From an uncultured Clostridia bacterium (GTDB taxonomy: Bacteria > Bacillota > Clostridia > TANB77 > CAG-508), in NCBI GenBank assembly GCA_947630065.1, contig CANRGE010000021.1, forward strand, positions 1 to 33,602: a stretch of DNA of 33,602 nt, in the 5' to 3' direction. This document shows, piece after piece, positions 1-7,902 of the stretch. How positions within the stretch are numbered: the stretch's first letter is position 1; every line of letters starts with the position of its first letter. The notes beneath the pieces are model-generated. The model made no database searches. It was not told where the DNA came from and saw only the letters and a program-made list of their open reading frames with translations. The position numbers were made by a program, and so were the translations under genes.

Positions 1-123
1 CACAGAAAATTTACTTTGTAAATTTTCGCGTCAACAAATCTTTACGCTTCTTTGAGACCTTGAATTTAGATAGCAACTTCAAGATGTAGAGAAAAGGTCT
101 CAAAGAAGCGTAAAGATTTGTTC
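1..123 (+). repeat. Dispersed hairpin element, copy 1 (cut by window start)
   Basis: This is the first of nine copies of an intergenic element. The complete form reads: hairpin A (AGGAAAGTAGAACTTTCCT core), AACATTGCACAG, hairpin B (GAAAATTTAC...GTAAATTTTC), then a long inverted repeat whose arms contain CTTTACGCTTCTTTGAGACC and its complement around a loop of about 36 nt, ending at GATTTGTTCT. This copy begins just before hairpin B; hairpin A would lie outside the window. Both long arms are intact (about 35-60 and 94-122). It ends 16 nt before the -35 of the pilin-like gene. No reading frame is credible. Confidence 0.9.
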
Positions 124-139
124 TATCCTAAAAAAATAA

Positions 140-168
140 TTGACAGAATAACAATTAGAGAATATAAT
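140..168 (+). promoter_or_regulatory. Consensus SigA promoter of pilin-like copy 1
   Basis: TTGACA at 140-145, a 17-nt spacer and TATAAT at 163-168 match the vegetative consensus perfectly. The same promoter, with an identical spacer, precedes copy 2 at 31746-31774. Confidence 0.85.
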
Positions 169-206
169 AAATGCATAAAAAATAAAAAAATGAAGGAGAG
201 GAACGA

Positions 207-413
<207 letters not shown>

Positions 414-816
414 ATACGAAAACAAAGCAGAACAAGAACAAAACGAATTAGCCAAAATAGATGATTATATACAAAATGGAAGAGCAACTGAAAATAATAT
501 AAACGAATATTCAACAACAGAACAAGTAGTGGGAAAATGGATAGATGGAAAAAAAGTGTATAGAAAGATTATTCCAATTTCATCTGGCATTAGTTCTAGA
601 GGTACAATAAGTTCGGTAGGTGATTATTCTTGGGTAGAACATTTTCTACGAGCTGATGCTATAGGGGAAGATACTAGTAATGCAATATCAACAGTTTATT
701 GTAGAACTGAAGGAAATACTGGATTATATTTACAGTGTGTTGTAGACTTTCCAAATGCTAGATATCTTATAGTAGAATATACAAAAAAGAATGTTAATTG
801 AATTTTTAAAATATAA

Positions 817-844
817 AAAAGCGATGCAATTAAGCATCGCTTTT
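817..844. terminator. Bidirectional intrinsic terminator
   Basis: GCGATGC (821-827), loop AATTAA, GCATCGC (834-840), with A-run before and T-run after. It serves the pilin-like gene on the plus strand and the convergent minus-strand gene, whose stop codon (830-832) lies in the loop. Confidence 0.85.
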
Positions 845-1336
845 GAGATTATTGGTATTGAATTTAGACCTTTCATACCATTTTTGGAACTTTTGACAAT
901 CCTTAATAAAATTGTTAGAGTAAAAGTGAATGTGACCATGTGAGAAATCTGGACTTAATGAACAAAAGAAAATACAATCTTTGTACAAACCTTTTTTCTG
1001 CTGCTTTTTCAATTGTTGCAGTATTTCTTGAACTGCAGTTATAGGAATGTCATTGCAAAGCTTAAAACTGTAATCTTCTTTTTCGATTTTTTGCTTTTTA
1101 CAATGAGCATCACTAATGCAAAAGAAATTGTAAGCAGGATCAAAATCTGCAGGTGAACTTACAGTCCACTTTACACCAACATAGTCGATATCATCAATTC
1201 CTTCTGTTGTGAAACGAATTTCGCAACTTGGAGCCTTTGTCTTTATAAAAGAAAAGACTTTGTTGAACTCTTGAATCTTATCGAACCGGATTGTTATAAA
1301 TCCTCCTAATGTCTCGTCAATAGCTGATTTTTTCAT
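830..1336 (-). CDS. Hypothetical protein, 168 aa
   Basis: I do not recognise the family. The start ATG has a good RBS (AAGGAG at 1346-1351 on the minus strand) and a promoter upstream, so the gene looks genuine. The product appears cytosolic: no signal peptide or membrane segment is visible. It has an N-terminal ITIRFDKIQEFNKVFSF region, a middle with scattered cysteines (CEIRF, FFCISDAHC, FKLCND), a short basic helix QQLKKQQKKG, and a late HGHIHFYS motif with closely spaced histidines. It uses an in-frame CGG Arg codon, which I did not find in the housekeeping genes here, and seems less AT-rich than its neighbours; both would fit acquisition by transfer. The stop lies inside the terminator shared with the pilin-like gene. 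Confidence 0.7.
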   Translation of the reverse strand: MKKSAIDETLGGFITIRFDKIQEFNKVFSFIKTKAPSCEIRFTTEGIDDIDYVGVKWTVSSPADFDPAYNFFCISDAHCKKQKIEKEDYSFKLCNDIPITAVQEILQQLKKQQKKGLYKDCIFFCSLSPDFSHGHIHFYSNNFIKDCQKFQKWYERSKFNTNNLKSDA

Positions 1337-1363
1337 GTTTTAATCTCCTTTTAAAATTATTTT

Positions 1364-1422
1364 TGCTAATCACATAGATTAGAGCTTAATATAATTATAC
1401 TACAAATTGCCAAAATACACAA
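1364..1422 (-). promoter_or_regulatory. Promoter and 5' UTR inverted repeat for the 830-1336 gene
   Basis: On the minus strand TTGTGT (1417-1422), a 17-nt spacer and TATAAT (1394-1399) precede the gene. Between promoter and start lies an imperfect inverted repeat, GCTAATC-ACATA-GATTAGAGC (about 1364-1384), which could be an operator or a leader hairpin. Confidence 0.55.
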
Positions 1423-1481
1423 ATTGAGAGGGGAATAAGTAAACACTATAAAAAATATTTTAAAAATTTTACATATTTTTC

Positions 1482-1509
1482 TTGACATTGAAAAAAATGG
1501 TAGTATAAT
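1482..1509 (+). promoter_or_regulatory. SigA promoter of the ctsR operon
   Basis: TTGACA at 1482-1487 and TATAAT at 1504-1509 with a 16-nt spacer, directly upstream of a CtsR operator. Confidence 0.85.
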
Positions 1510-1520
1510 AAAAATATAAA

Positions 1521-1544
1521 GGTCAAAGAAAGTCAAAGTCAAAA
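1521..1544 (+). promoter_or_regulatory. CtsR operator
   Basis: The direct heptads GGTCAAA (1521-1527) and AGTCAAA (1531-1537), three nt apart, match the known CtsR consensus RGTCAAANNNRGTCAAA. A third partial heptad, GTCAAAA, follows at 1538. The site lies just downstream of the -10 and before the ctsR RBS, so CtsR bound here would block its own operon. This is the expected autoregulation, with release on heat or protein stress. Confidence 0.9.
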
Positions 1545-1556
1545 AAGGAGTAAAAA

Positions 1557-2006
1557 ATGAGAATATCAGATGTAATAGAAGAATTTATAAAAGACTTACT
1601 ACAAGAGGAAGATTTTATTGAAATACAGAGAAATGAATTAGCTGAGCATTTTAATTGTGTACCATCACAAATAAACTATGTAATACAAACTCGTTTTCAA
1701 CCTTCACAAGGGTATTATGTAGAAAGCAAAAGAGGTGGTGGAGGTCACATTAAAATAAGAAAAGTGAATGTTACAAAAGATAATTATTTAATACATATAA
1801 TTAAAAATATGGAAAAAACTATTACTGCCAATGAAGTAGATATTTATATAAGCAATTTTTTAACGTATGACATTATTACACCAAAGGAAGCTAAATTATT
1901 AAAAGTTGCAACATCAGATAATGTATTAAATGTACCATATGAAATAAAGGATTCATTAAGAGCAAATATATTTAAAAACATGTTGTTAAATTTAATTGAA
2001 AATTAG
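1557..2006 (+). CDS. ctsR: Transcriptional repressor CtsR
   Basis: CtsR is the class III heat-shock repressor of Firmicutes and binds direct heptad repeats upstream of clp genes. The 149 residues match the usual length. The N-terminal winged helix-turn-helix is clear: MRISDVIEEFIKDLL, then RNELAEHFNCVPSQINYVIQ as the HTH, and the wing SKRGGGGHIKIRKV with its glycine-rich tip, which in studied CtsR proteins contacts the minor groove and senses heat. The C-terminal part (about residues 80-149) corresponds to the dimerisation and McsB/ClpC-recognition domain. The ATG at 1557 follows AAAAGGAG. It is the first gene of ctsR-mcsA-mcsB-clpC, 16 nt before mcsA. McsB would phosphorylate its arginines and hand it to ClpCP. 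Confidence 0.95.
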   Translation: MRISDVIEEFIKDLLQEEDFIEIQRNELAEHFNCVPSQINYVIQTRFQPSQGYYVESKRGGGGHIKIRKVNVTKDNYLIHIIKNMEKTITANEVDIYISNFLTYDIITPKEAKLLKVATSDNVLNVPYEIKDSLRANIFKNMLLNLIEN

Positions 2007-2022
2007 AAAGGAGAAGATTTAA

Positions 2023-2568
2023 ATGATTTGTCAAAATTGTGGAGAAAATGAAGCAAATTTTAAGTATACTAAAATAGTAAATGGTGAAAAAACAGAAATA
2101 GAATTATGCGATAAGTGCAGAAAGGAATTGGGATTTGGAGATATAAGTTTCAACATGCCAATAAATTTTTCTAGCTTTTTGGAAGACTTTTTTGAAGAAG
2201 ATCCAGATATATTTGAACAATTTCCAAATAAAAACATGTTACAATGTGATAAATGTGGATTAAAGTTTGAAGAGTTTTTAAATGAAGGAAAATTCGGATG
2301 TGAAAATTGTTATGAAGCTTTTTCTGAAAAAATAGAGCCAATTTTAAAAAATATACATGGTGGAGAAAAACATATAGGAAGAATAGGAAAGCCTAAAGCA
2401 AAATTAGAACAAGCTAAAAGCGAAGACGTTGTCAAGTTTAATAAAAAAATAGACAAAAAAGAAAATAGCAAATTAGAAGAATTACAATCTAAATTGAAAG
2501 ATGCAATAAATGAAGAAAGATATGAAGATGCAGCAAAACTAAGAGATGAAATCAAAAAATTAAAATAA
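2023..2568 (+). CDS. mcsA: McsA, zinc-binding activator of the McsB arginine kinase
   Basis: The 181-residue protein has the McsA architecture. Two pairs of zinc-knuckle cysteines come first (C3/C6 with C29/C32, then C75/C78 with C93/C96), followed by a Lys-rich linker and a C-terminal UVR motif (about 148-181, KLEELQSKLKDAINEERYED). The UVR motif in this family mediates contact with ClpC. Known role: it binds and activates McsB and, by oxidation of the cysteines, links thiol or metal stress to release of CtsR. All eight cysteines are present, so the sensor appears intact. The RBS AAAGGAG lies ahead of ATG 2023, and spacing to its neighbours is 16 nt on each side, as expected for one transcript. 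Confidence 0.93.
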   Translation: MICQNCGENEANFKYTKIVNGEKTEIELCDKCRKELGFGDISFNMPINFSSFLEDFFEEDPDIFEQFPNKNMLQCDKCGLKFEEFLNEGKFGCENCYEAFSEKIEPILKNIHGGEKHIGRIGKPKAKLEQAKSEDVVKFNKKIDKKENSKLEELQSKLKDAINEERYEDAAKLRDEIKKLK

Positions 2569-2584
2569 AGGGTGTGAATAAAGA

Positions 2585-3604
2585 ATGTTTAATTGGTATT
2601 TACAAAGTGGAAAAGATTCTGATGTTGTAGTTAGTTCAAGAATTAGACTTGCACGAAATATAAGTGGTATTCCATTTAAACAAAGGGCAAGCAAAGAAGA
2701 TTTAAAAAAAGTAAAAGAAAAAATGAAAAAGGCAACATATAACTTAGGATATGGACTAAAATATTTTGAAATGTCTAATATGGATGATATTACAAAATTA
2801 AGTTTAGTAGAAAAACACTTAATAAGTCCAGATTTTGCATTAGACAATGGAGAGGAAAAAGCATTAATAATAAATGAAGAAGAAAATATTTCTATAATGG
2901 TAAATGAAGAAGATCATTTAAGAATACAAGTTTTCCAATCAGGATATGAACTAGAAAACTTATTAAATTTAGCAATAGAAATAGACGAAAAGATACAAAA
3001 TGAAATTTTATATGCCTATAGTAAAAAATACGGATTTTTAACTGCTTGTCCAACAAATGTTGGAACAGGATTAAGAGTTTCTGTAATGGTTCATTTACCT
3101 GCATTAACAAAAACAGGGAATATAACTAAAGTATTAGAAGCAATTAGCAATTTTGGTATGGAAATAAGAGGGCTATATGGTGAAAGCAGTAAAGCAAAAG
3201 GAGATATGTATCAAATTTCTAATAAACAAACTTTAAATGTTACAGAAAAAGATTTAATTAAAAACTTAAAATTAATAACAGAAAAAATTGTAGAACAAGA
3301 GAGACTAGCTAGAAAAATATTATCAAAAGATAGTATTGAGTTAGAGGATAAAGTATATAGAGCTTATGGTATATTAAGTAATTGTAAAAAAATAGATACA
3401 GACGAATTAATAAAATTAATTTCAGATGTTAAATTAGGAACAGATATGGGAATAATTACCGAAATGAATGACTTAAAGGTAAATAAAATTAAATTATATT
3501 CTCAACCAGCAAATTTACAAAAATATCTAAACGAAAAATTAAATTCATATAAAAGAGATTTAAAAAGAGCAGAATTAATTAAAAATATAATAAAAGAAAA
3601 TTAG
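2585..3604 (+). CDS. mcsB: Protein arginine kinase McsB
   Basis: McsB transfers phosphate from ATP to arginine side chains, marking proteins, including CtsR, for ClpCP degradation. The 339-residue protein shows the phosphagen-kinase-like fold signatures: SSRIRLARN at 17-25 (ATP phosphate-binding arginines), NEEDHLRIQ with the catalytic-loop Glu, CPTNVGTGLRVSVMVHLP, and RGLYGESSKAKGDMYQISN. Near the C-terminus RDLKRA (324-329) matches the RDxxRA phosphoarginine allosteric motif described in Bacillus-type McsB, so feedback activation is probably retained. The ATG is preceded by GGGTGTG at 2570-2576, a weaker RBS than its neighbours have, which may limit expression relative to mcsA. Confidence 0.95.
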   Translation: MFNWYLQSGKDSDVVVSSRIRLARNISGIPFKQRASKEDLKKVKEKMKKATYNLGYGLKYFEMSNMDDITKLSLVEKHLISPDFALDNGEEKALIINEEENISIMVNEEDHLRIQVFQSGYELENLLNLAIEIDEKIQNEILYAYSKKYGFLTACPTNVGTGLRVSVMVHLPALTKTGNITKVLEAISNFGMEIRGLYGESSKAKGDMYQISNKQTLNVTEKDLIKNLKLITEKIVEQERLARKILSKDSIELEDKVYRAYGILSNCKKIDTDELIKLISDVKLGTDMGIITEMNDLKVNKIKLYSQPANLQKYLNEKLNSYKRDLKRAELIKNIIKEN

Positions 3605-3618
3605 AAAGGAGAAAAACT

Positions 3619-6093
3619 ATGACATATAAATTTACTGCAAGTGCGCAAAAAGCTATAGAATATGCAAACGAATTAGCAATAGAAATGGGACATAACTATA
3701 TAGGAACAGAGCACCTTTTTTACGGACTTGTTAAAGAAGAAACAGGAATTGCAGCAAAAGTTTTACAAGAACAAAATATAACACCAGATGTAGTAATTGA
3801 AGAAATAGAACAATTAATAGGAAGACAAGAAGATACAGAAGGAGGACAAACAGTAGGATTTACACCTCGTACAAAAAGAGTAATAGAAAATGCTTTTAGA
3901 GAAGCTAGAAAGCTAGGCTCAGACTATATAGGAACAGAACATTTATTAATAGGAATAATGAGAGAGGGAGATAGTGTAGCAGTTAGAATAATGTTAGATT
4001 TACAAGTAAATCCTCAAAAATTATATAATGAAATAGTAAAAGTAGTTAATGAAGACGAAAGTGTAAATTCAACTGAAAAAAATACATCAACTAAAAATGT
4101 AGGTAGTTATAATCAAACTCAAACTTTAAATCAATATGGTACAGACCTTACAAAACAAGCAAAAGAAGGAAAATTAGATCCTATAATAGGAAGAAAAGAC
4201 GAAATAGAAAGAGTAATTCAAATTTTATCAAGAAGAACAAAAAATAATCCATGTTTAATAGGTGAACCAGGTGTTGGAAAAACAGCTGTTGTTGAAGGAT
4301 TAGCAGAAAAGATAGTAAATGAAGATGTACCAGAAATGTTAAAAAATAAAAGGGTTGTAAATATAGATATTTCTAGTATGGTAGCTGGAGCAAAATATAG
4401 AGGAGACTTCGAGGAAAGAATAAAGAAGGTTTTAAATGAAGTAAAAAAAGTAGGAGATGTAATATTATTTATAGATGAAATTCACACAATTGTTGGAGCA
4501 GGTTCAGCAGAAGGAGCAATAGATGCAGCAAATATTTTAAAACCTTTACTTGCTCGTGGTGAAATACAATTAATTGGTGCAACAACATTAAATGAATATA
4601 GAAAATACATTGAAAAAGATGCTGCACTAGAAAGAAGATTTAGCCCTGTAACAGTATTAGAACCAAGTGCAGAAGATACAATAAAAATATTAAAAGGAAT
4701 ACAAGATAAATATGAAGCACATCATAATGTAAAAATAACAGAAGAAGCAATTACAGCAGCAGTAGAATTATCTACAAAATATATAACAGACAGATTTTTA
4801 CCAGATAAAGCCATAGATTTAATAGATGAGGCATCTTCAAGAGTTAAAATGAGAACATATACAAGACCAGATAATTTAAAACAAATAGAAGAAAAAATAG
4901 AAGTAGCCAAAACAGAAAAAGAAGAAGCAATTAGAACTCAAGAATTTGAAAAAGCAGCTAAATTAAGAGATACAGAAAAGAATTTAAGAGAAAAGTTAGA
5001 AAAAGAACAAGAAAAATGGAAAAACAAAAATACTAGAAGTGTTACAGAGATAGGCTCAGAAGATATAGCAGAAGTAATTGCTAGCTGGACCAAAATACCT
5101 GTGAATAAAATAACAGAAGATGAAAATCAGAAGTTAAAAAACTTAGAAGAAAAATTGCATGAAAGAGTAATAGGACAAACAGAAGCGGTAAGTGCTGTTG
5201 CAAAAGCAATAAGAAGAGGCAGAGTAGGACTAAAAGCACCAAAACGTCCAATAGGTTCATTCTTATTTTTAGGACCTACAGGAGTAGGAAAAACAGAATT
5301 ATCTAAGGCATTAGCAGAAACTTTATTTGGAAATGAAGATTCAATAATTAGAGTGGATATGTCTGAATATATGGAGCCACATTCAATTGCAAAATTAATA
5401 GGTTCACCTCCAGGATATGTAGGTTATGATGAAGGTGGTCAATTAACAGAAAAGGTAAGAAGAAAACCATATTGTGTTATATTATTTGATGAAATAGAAA
5501 AAGCACATCCAGATGTAATGAATATGTTATTACAAATATTAGAGGATGGAAGATTAACAGATTCTACAGGAAGAACAGTAAACTTCAAAAATGCAGTAAT
5601 AATAATGACATCAAATGTTGGAGCAAGATTAATTACAGAGAACAAAACTTTAGGATTTTCAAGACAAGAAGAAAACAATGAATTAGAAGAAACAAAAAAA
5701 TATGAAGAAACTAAAAAAGAAGTTCTATCTGAATTAAAGAAACAATTTAGACCAGAATTTATAAATCGTATAGATGAAATTATAGTATTCCATAAATTAA
5801 ATGATGAAGAAATAAATCAAATTATAGATATAATGCTAAAAGAAGTAATTGAAAGATTAAAAGAAAGTAATGGAATAGACTTAGAAATATCTGAAGATGT
5901 AAAAGAATTAATTGCTAAAAAAGGTGTAGATAAAGCATTTGGAGCACGTCCTTTAAGAAGAACTATACAAAGTTTAGTAGAAGATAAATTAGCAGAATAT
6001 ATTTTAGATGGAAAATTACAAATTGGAAAAAAAGCAAAACTAATTGTAAAAAATGATGAAATAACTTTAGAAGAAAATAAAAAAGGCAATTAA
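3619..6093 (+). CDS. clpC: ATP-dependent Clp protease ATP-binding subunit ClpC
   Basis: This Hsp100 unfoldase feeds substrates into ClpP. Its 824 residues match the family. In order: an N-terminal double Clp-N repeat (about 1-150); the D1 AAA+ module with Walker A GEPGVGKT (about 215-222) and Walker B LFIDEIHT (about 283-290); the middle domain with a UVR-like segment ([17 protein letters not shown], about 434-460) that binds McsA/McsB or MecA-type adaptors; and the D2 module with Walker A GPTGVGKT (about 552-559), Walker [14 protein letters not shown] (about 617-629) and the sensor-2 region GARPLRR. The RBS AAAGGAG precedes ATG 3619, 14 nt after mcsB. It is last in the operon and controlled by the CtsR operator at 1521-1544. 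No clpP lies in the window. Confidence 0.97.
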   Translation: MTYKFTASAQKAIEYANELAIEMGHNYIGTEHLFYGLVKEETGIAAKVLQEQNITPDVVIEEIEQLIGRQEDTEGGQTVGFTPRTKRVIENAFREARKLGSDYIGTEHLLIGIMREGDSVAVRIMLDLQVNPQKLYNEIVKVVNEDESVNSTEKNTSTKNVGSYNQTQTLNQYGTDLTKQAKEGKLDPIIGRKDEIERVIQILSRRTKNNPCLIGEPGVGKTAVVEGLAEKIVNEDVPEMLKNKRVVNIDISSMVAGAKYRGDFEERIKKVLNEVKKVGDVILFIDEIHTIVGAGSAEGAIDAANILKPLLARGEIQLIGATTLNEYRKYIEKDAALERRFSPVTVLEPSAEDTIKILKGIQDKYEAHHNVKITEEAITAAVELSTKYITDRFLPDKAIDLIDEASSRVKMRTYTRPDNLKQIEEKIEVAKTEKEEAIRTQEFEKAAKLRDTEKNLREKLEKEQEKWKNKNTRSVTEIGSEDIAEVIASWTKIPVNKITEDENQKLKNLEEKLHERVIGQTEAVSAVAKAIRRGRVGLKAPKRPIGSFLFLGPTGVGKTELSKALAETLFGNEDSIIRVDMSEYMEPHSIAKLIGSPPGYVGYDEGGQLTEKVRRKPYCVILFDEIEKAHPDVMNMLLQILEDGRLTDSTGRTVNFKNAVIIMTSNVGARLITENKTLGFSRQEENNELEETKKYEETKKEVLSELKKQFRPEFINRIDEIIVFHKLNDEEINQIIDIMLKEVIERLKESNGIDLEISEDVKELIAKKGVDKAFGARPLRRTIQSLVEDKLAEYILDGKLQIGKKAKLIVKNDEITLEENKKGN

Positions 6094-6095
6094 AA

Positions 6096-6120
6096 TATGA
6101 GCGACTATAAGTCGCTCATA
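6096..6120. terminator. Hairpin between clpC and the convergent CDF gene
   Basis: TATGAGCGAC (6096-6105), loop TATAA, GTCGCTCATA (6111-6120): a perfect 10-bp stem three nt after the clpC stop. The downstream T-content is modest, so termination may be partial. It also lies downstream of the convergent gene. Confidence 0.7.
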
Positions 6121-6144
6121 GGATTTTCATTATTATAAATTATT

Positions 6145-7002
6145 TTAAATTGGGTTTACATGTACTATTGTTTTATATATTTTATTTATTTCAGTTATAT
6201 TTTTTTCTAAAGAATCAGCAAGCCCATGACTATCAAATGTTGACATATTGCCGTCAACACAAATAGTAATAAATATAATATACTGAGCTCCAACAGGAGT
6301 AGATGAAATATTTTCTACACATTTTATATCAGGATATGTATCAACTAATGCCAAAATAAGTTCTTTAGTATTTTCATCAATAGAAATGTCCATTAATACA
6401 TTGTAGCTTTCGATAAATATTTTTATACCAGTATAGCAAATCCAAACAGAGATACCTATACCAACTAAACCATCAACAAAATAAATATTAAATAAACTAA
6501 ATATAATAGATATAAGCGTAACTGTTGTCAAAACACAATCGTTTCTGTGATCTTTCATAGTTGATTCTATTAAAATATTATAACCATTTTTTAATAGCTT
6601 TTTTGTGTAAATATATAAAATTAATTTTGTTAAAATTGTTATAATACAAACTATAACTAATGACCAAGAAAAAATGATTTTATTACCTGTAATAAGTGAT
6701 GTTACAGAATTATATAATAAATTTAGTGATAAAAAAATCATGGAAATACTAATAAATAGAGAAAAAATGTATTCAGCTTTTCCGTGACCAAAATTGTGAG
6801 ATGTATCACCAGGTTCACTTGCAATTTTATTACCAATAAAAGTCATTAAAGAAGCAAAAATATCTGTAGCACTATTGGCAGCATCAGATATCATTGCTTG
6901 GCTATGACTACTAAATCCAACAATAGCTTTTATTATAAGTAGAATTAAATTACCAAATATTCCTAATATACCAACTTTTTTTGCACTAGTATATCTATCC
7001 AC
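6145..7002 (-). CDS. Cation diffusion facilitator (CDF) metal efflux transporter
   Basis: CDF proteins exchange cytosolic divalent metal ions (Zn, Fe, Mn or Co) for protons. The 285 residues fit the family. About six membrane helices fill residues 10-205, with metal-site signatures in helix 2 (HSQAMISDAANSATD) and in the loop after helix 3 (DTSHNFGHGKAEYI), followed by the cytoplasmic dimerisation domain (about 210-285, with VHVNP at the end). The pattern is of the FieF/MamM-like group; metal choice cannot be read from sequence. The start is GTG at 7000-7002, supported by GGAG eight nt upstream; no in-frame ATG with an RBS exists nearby. A solitary copy of the element's hairpin A sits 41-85 nt upstream, where it could affect expression. 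Confidence 0.9.
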   Translation of the reverse strand: MDRYTSAKKVGILGIFGNLILLIIKAIVGFSSHSQAMISDAANSATDIFASLMTFIGNKIASEPGDTSHNFGHGKAEYIFSLFISISMIFLSLNLLYNSVTSLITGNKIIFSWSLVIVCIITILTKLILYIYTKKLLKNGYNILIESTMKDHRNDCVLTTVTLISIIFSLFNIYFVDGLVGIGISVWICYTGIKIFIESYNVLMDISIDENTKELILALVDTYPDIKCVENISSTPVGAQYIIFITICVDGNMSTFDSHGLADSLEKNITEINKIYKTIVHVNPI

Positions 7003-7030
7003 AATATCATCTCCAAATAATATTAATATT

Positions 7031-7087
7031 ATGCAATGTTAGTTTTTTATATAATAGGAAAGTAGAACTTTCCTATTATATAAAAAA
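7031..7087 (-). repeat. Dispersed hairpin element, partial copy 2 (hairpin A only)
   Basis: Positions 7043-7063 and 7067-7087 form a perfect 21-bp inverted repeat around AGA. It is preceded by TGCAATGTTAG, the junction seen between hairpins A and B in complete copies. The rest of the element is missing. It is placed between the CDF gene and the promoter of the 7289 gene. Confidence 0.85.
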
Positions 7088-7176
7088 TATTATATCAAAA
7101 ATATATTATAAAATAAAGATATTATTAATAAAATGTGTAAAATAACCCCAATATGTGGATGTAAAACTACCCAAAT

Positions 7177-7205
7177 TTGCAAATTTTGGAATATTATGGT
7201 ATAAT
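7177..7205 (+). promoter_or_regulatory. Promoter of the 7289 gene
   Basis: TTGCAA (7177-7182), a 17-nt spacer and TATAAT (7200-7205). Confidence 0.65.
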
Positions 7206-7288
7206 AATTTATAGAATATAAAATTAAACTTAAAGTTATATGAAATTTCAAAAGAAGAATGCTTAAAATTCAAAAGAAGGTGGTTGTT

Positions 7289-7615
7289 ATGGCAACAATT
7301 ATATACATATTAGTATTTATAATATTTGCATTAATAGCATTTTCTGTAATGCAAATAAAATTAGCAGGAATAAAAGTAAAAGATTTTTGGAGCTTCATAG
7401 AAGCAAACCAATTATTAGATGAATTATATATATTTGCACAAAGAAAAAATAAAATAAGCCCACAAGAAGAAATAGTATTTTTAATGGAGGCAGAAAAGGT
7501 ATTTAAAGCTTTTGAAAAAGTACCAGATATGCTATGGGAAGAAGAATACCAAAAATATAGAGAAGTATTAGATAAATACAGAGATATAAAGATGGTAAGA
7601 TGGGCTTCAAATTAA
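7289..7615 (+). CDS. Small membrane-anchored protein of unknown function, 108 aa
   Basis: I do not recognise the family. I place the start at ATG 7289, since AGAAGGTGG sits five nt upstream; the open frame extends further 5' to 7259, but nothing supports that start. Residues 3-27 (IIYILVFIIFALIAFSVM) form one membrane helix, either a signal anchor or an uncleaved signal. The remaining 80 residues are soluble, charged and probably helical, with several aromatic residues (KDFWSFIEANQLLDELYIFAQ, MLWEEEYQKYREVLDKY). The gene stands alone with its own promoter and is followed by a hairpin belonging to element copy 3. The side of the membrane on which the soluble part lies is not certain. Confidence 0.7.
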   Translation: MATIIYILVFIIFALIAFSVMQIKLAGIKVKDFWSFIEANQLLDELYIFAQRKNKISPQEEIVFLMEAEKVFKAFEKVPDMLWEEEYQKYREVLDKYRDIKMVRWASN

Positions 7616-7649
7616 AAAAGTTTAACATAAAAAATTCTAATATATATTA

Positions 7650-7830
7650 AAGGTAGATGTGAGTTTTTAATTTACATCTACTTTCCTATTATATAAAAAA
7701 CTAACATTGCACAGAAAATTTACAAAGTAAATTTTCGCATCAACAAATCTTTACGCTTCTTTGAGACCTTGAATTTAGATAGCAAACTTTAAAATGTAGA
7801 GAAAAAGTCTCGCGAAGCGAGATTTGTTCT
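7650..7830 (+). repeat. Dispersed hairpin element, copy 3
   Basis: This is a nearly complete copy. Hairpin A keeps its right arm (CTTTCCTATTATATAAAAAA), but the left arm is replaced by a different inverted repeat, GTAGATGT...ACATCTAC (7653-7680), which may act as the terminator of the 7289 gene. Hairpin B is at about 7713-7737, and the long inverted repeat follows. The distal arm is the variant GTCTCGCGAAGCGAGATTTGTT. The end, GATTTGTTCT at 7830, is 14 nt before the -35 of addA. Confidence 0.88.
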
Positions 7831-7844
7831 TATATAATAAATAA

Positions 7845-7873
7845 TTGACAAAAAACATACAAAAACATATAAT
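7845..7873 (+). promoter_or_regulatory. Consensus promoter of addA
   Basis: TTGACA (7845-7850), a 17-nt spacer and TATAAT (7868-7873), directly behind a dispersed element, as at the pilin-like copy 1 promoter. Confidence 0.85.
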
Positions 7874-7902
7874 TTAAGCATATTAGTAAAAGGAGTTTTT
7901 TT

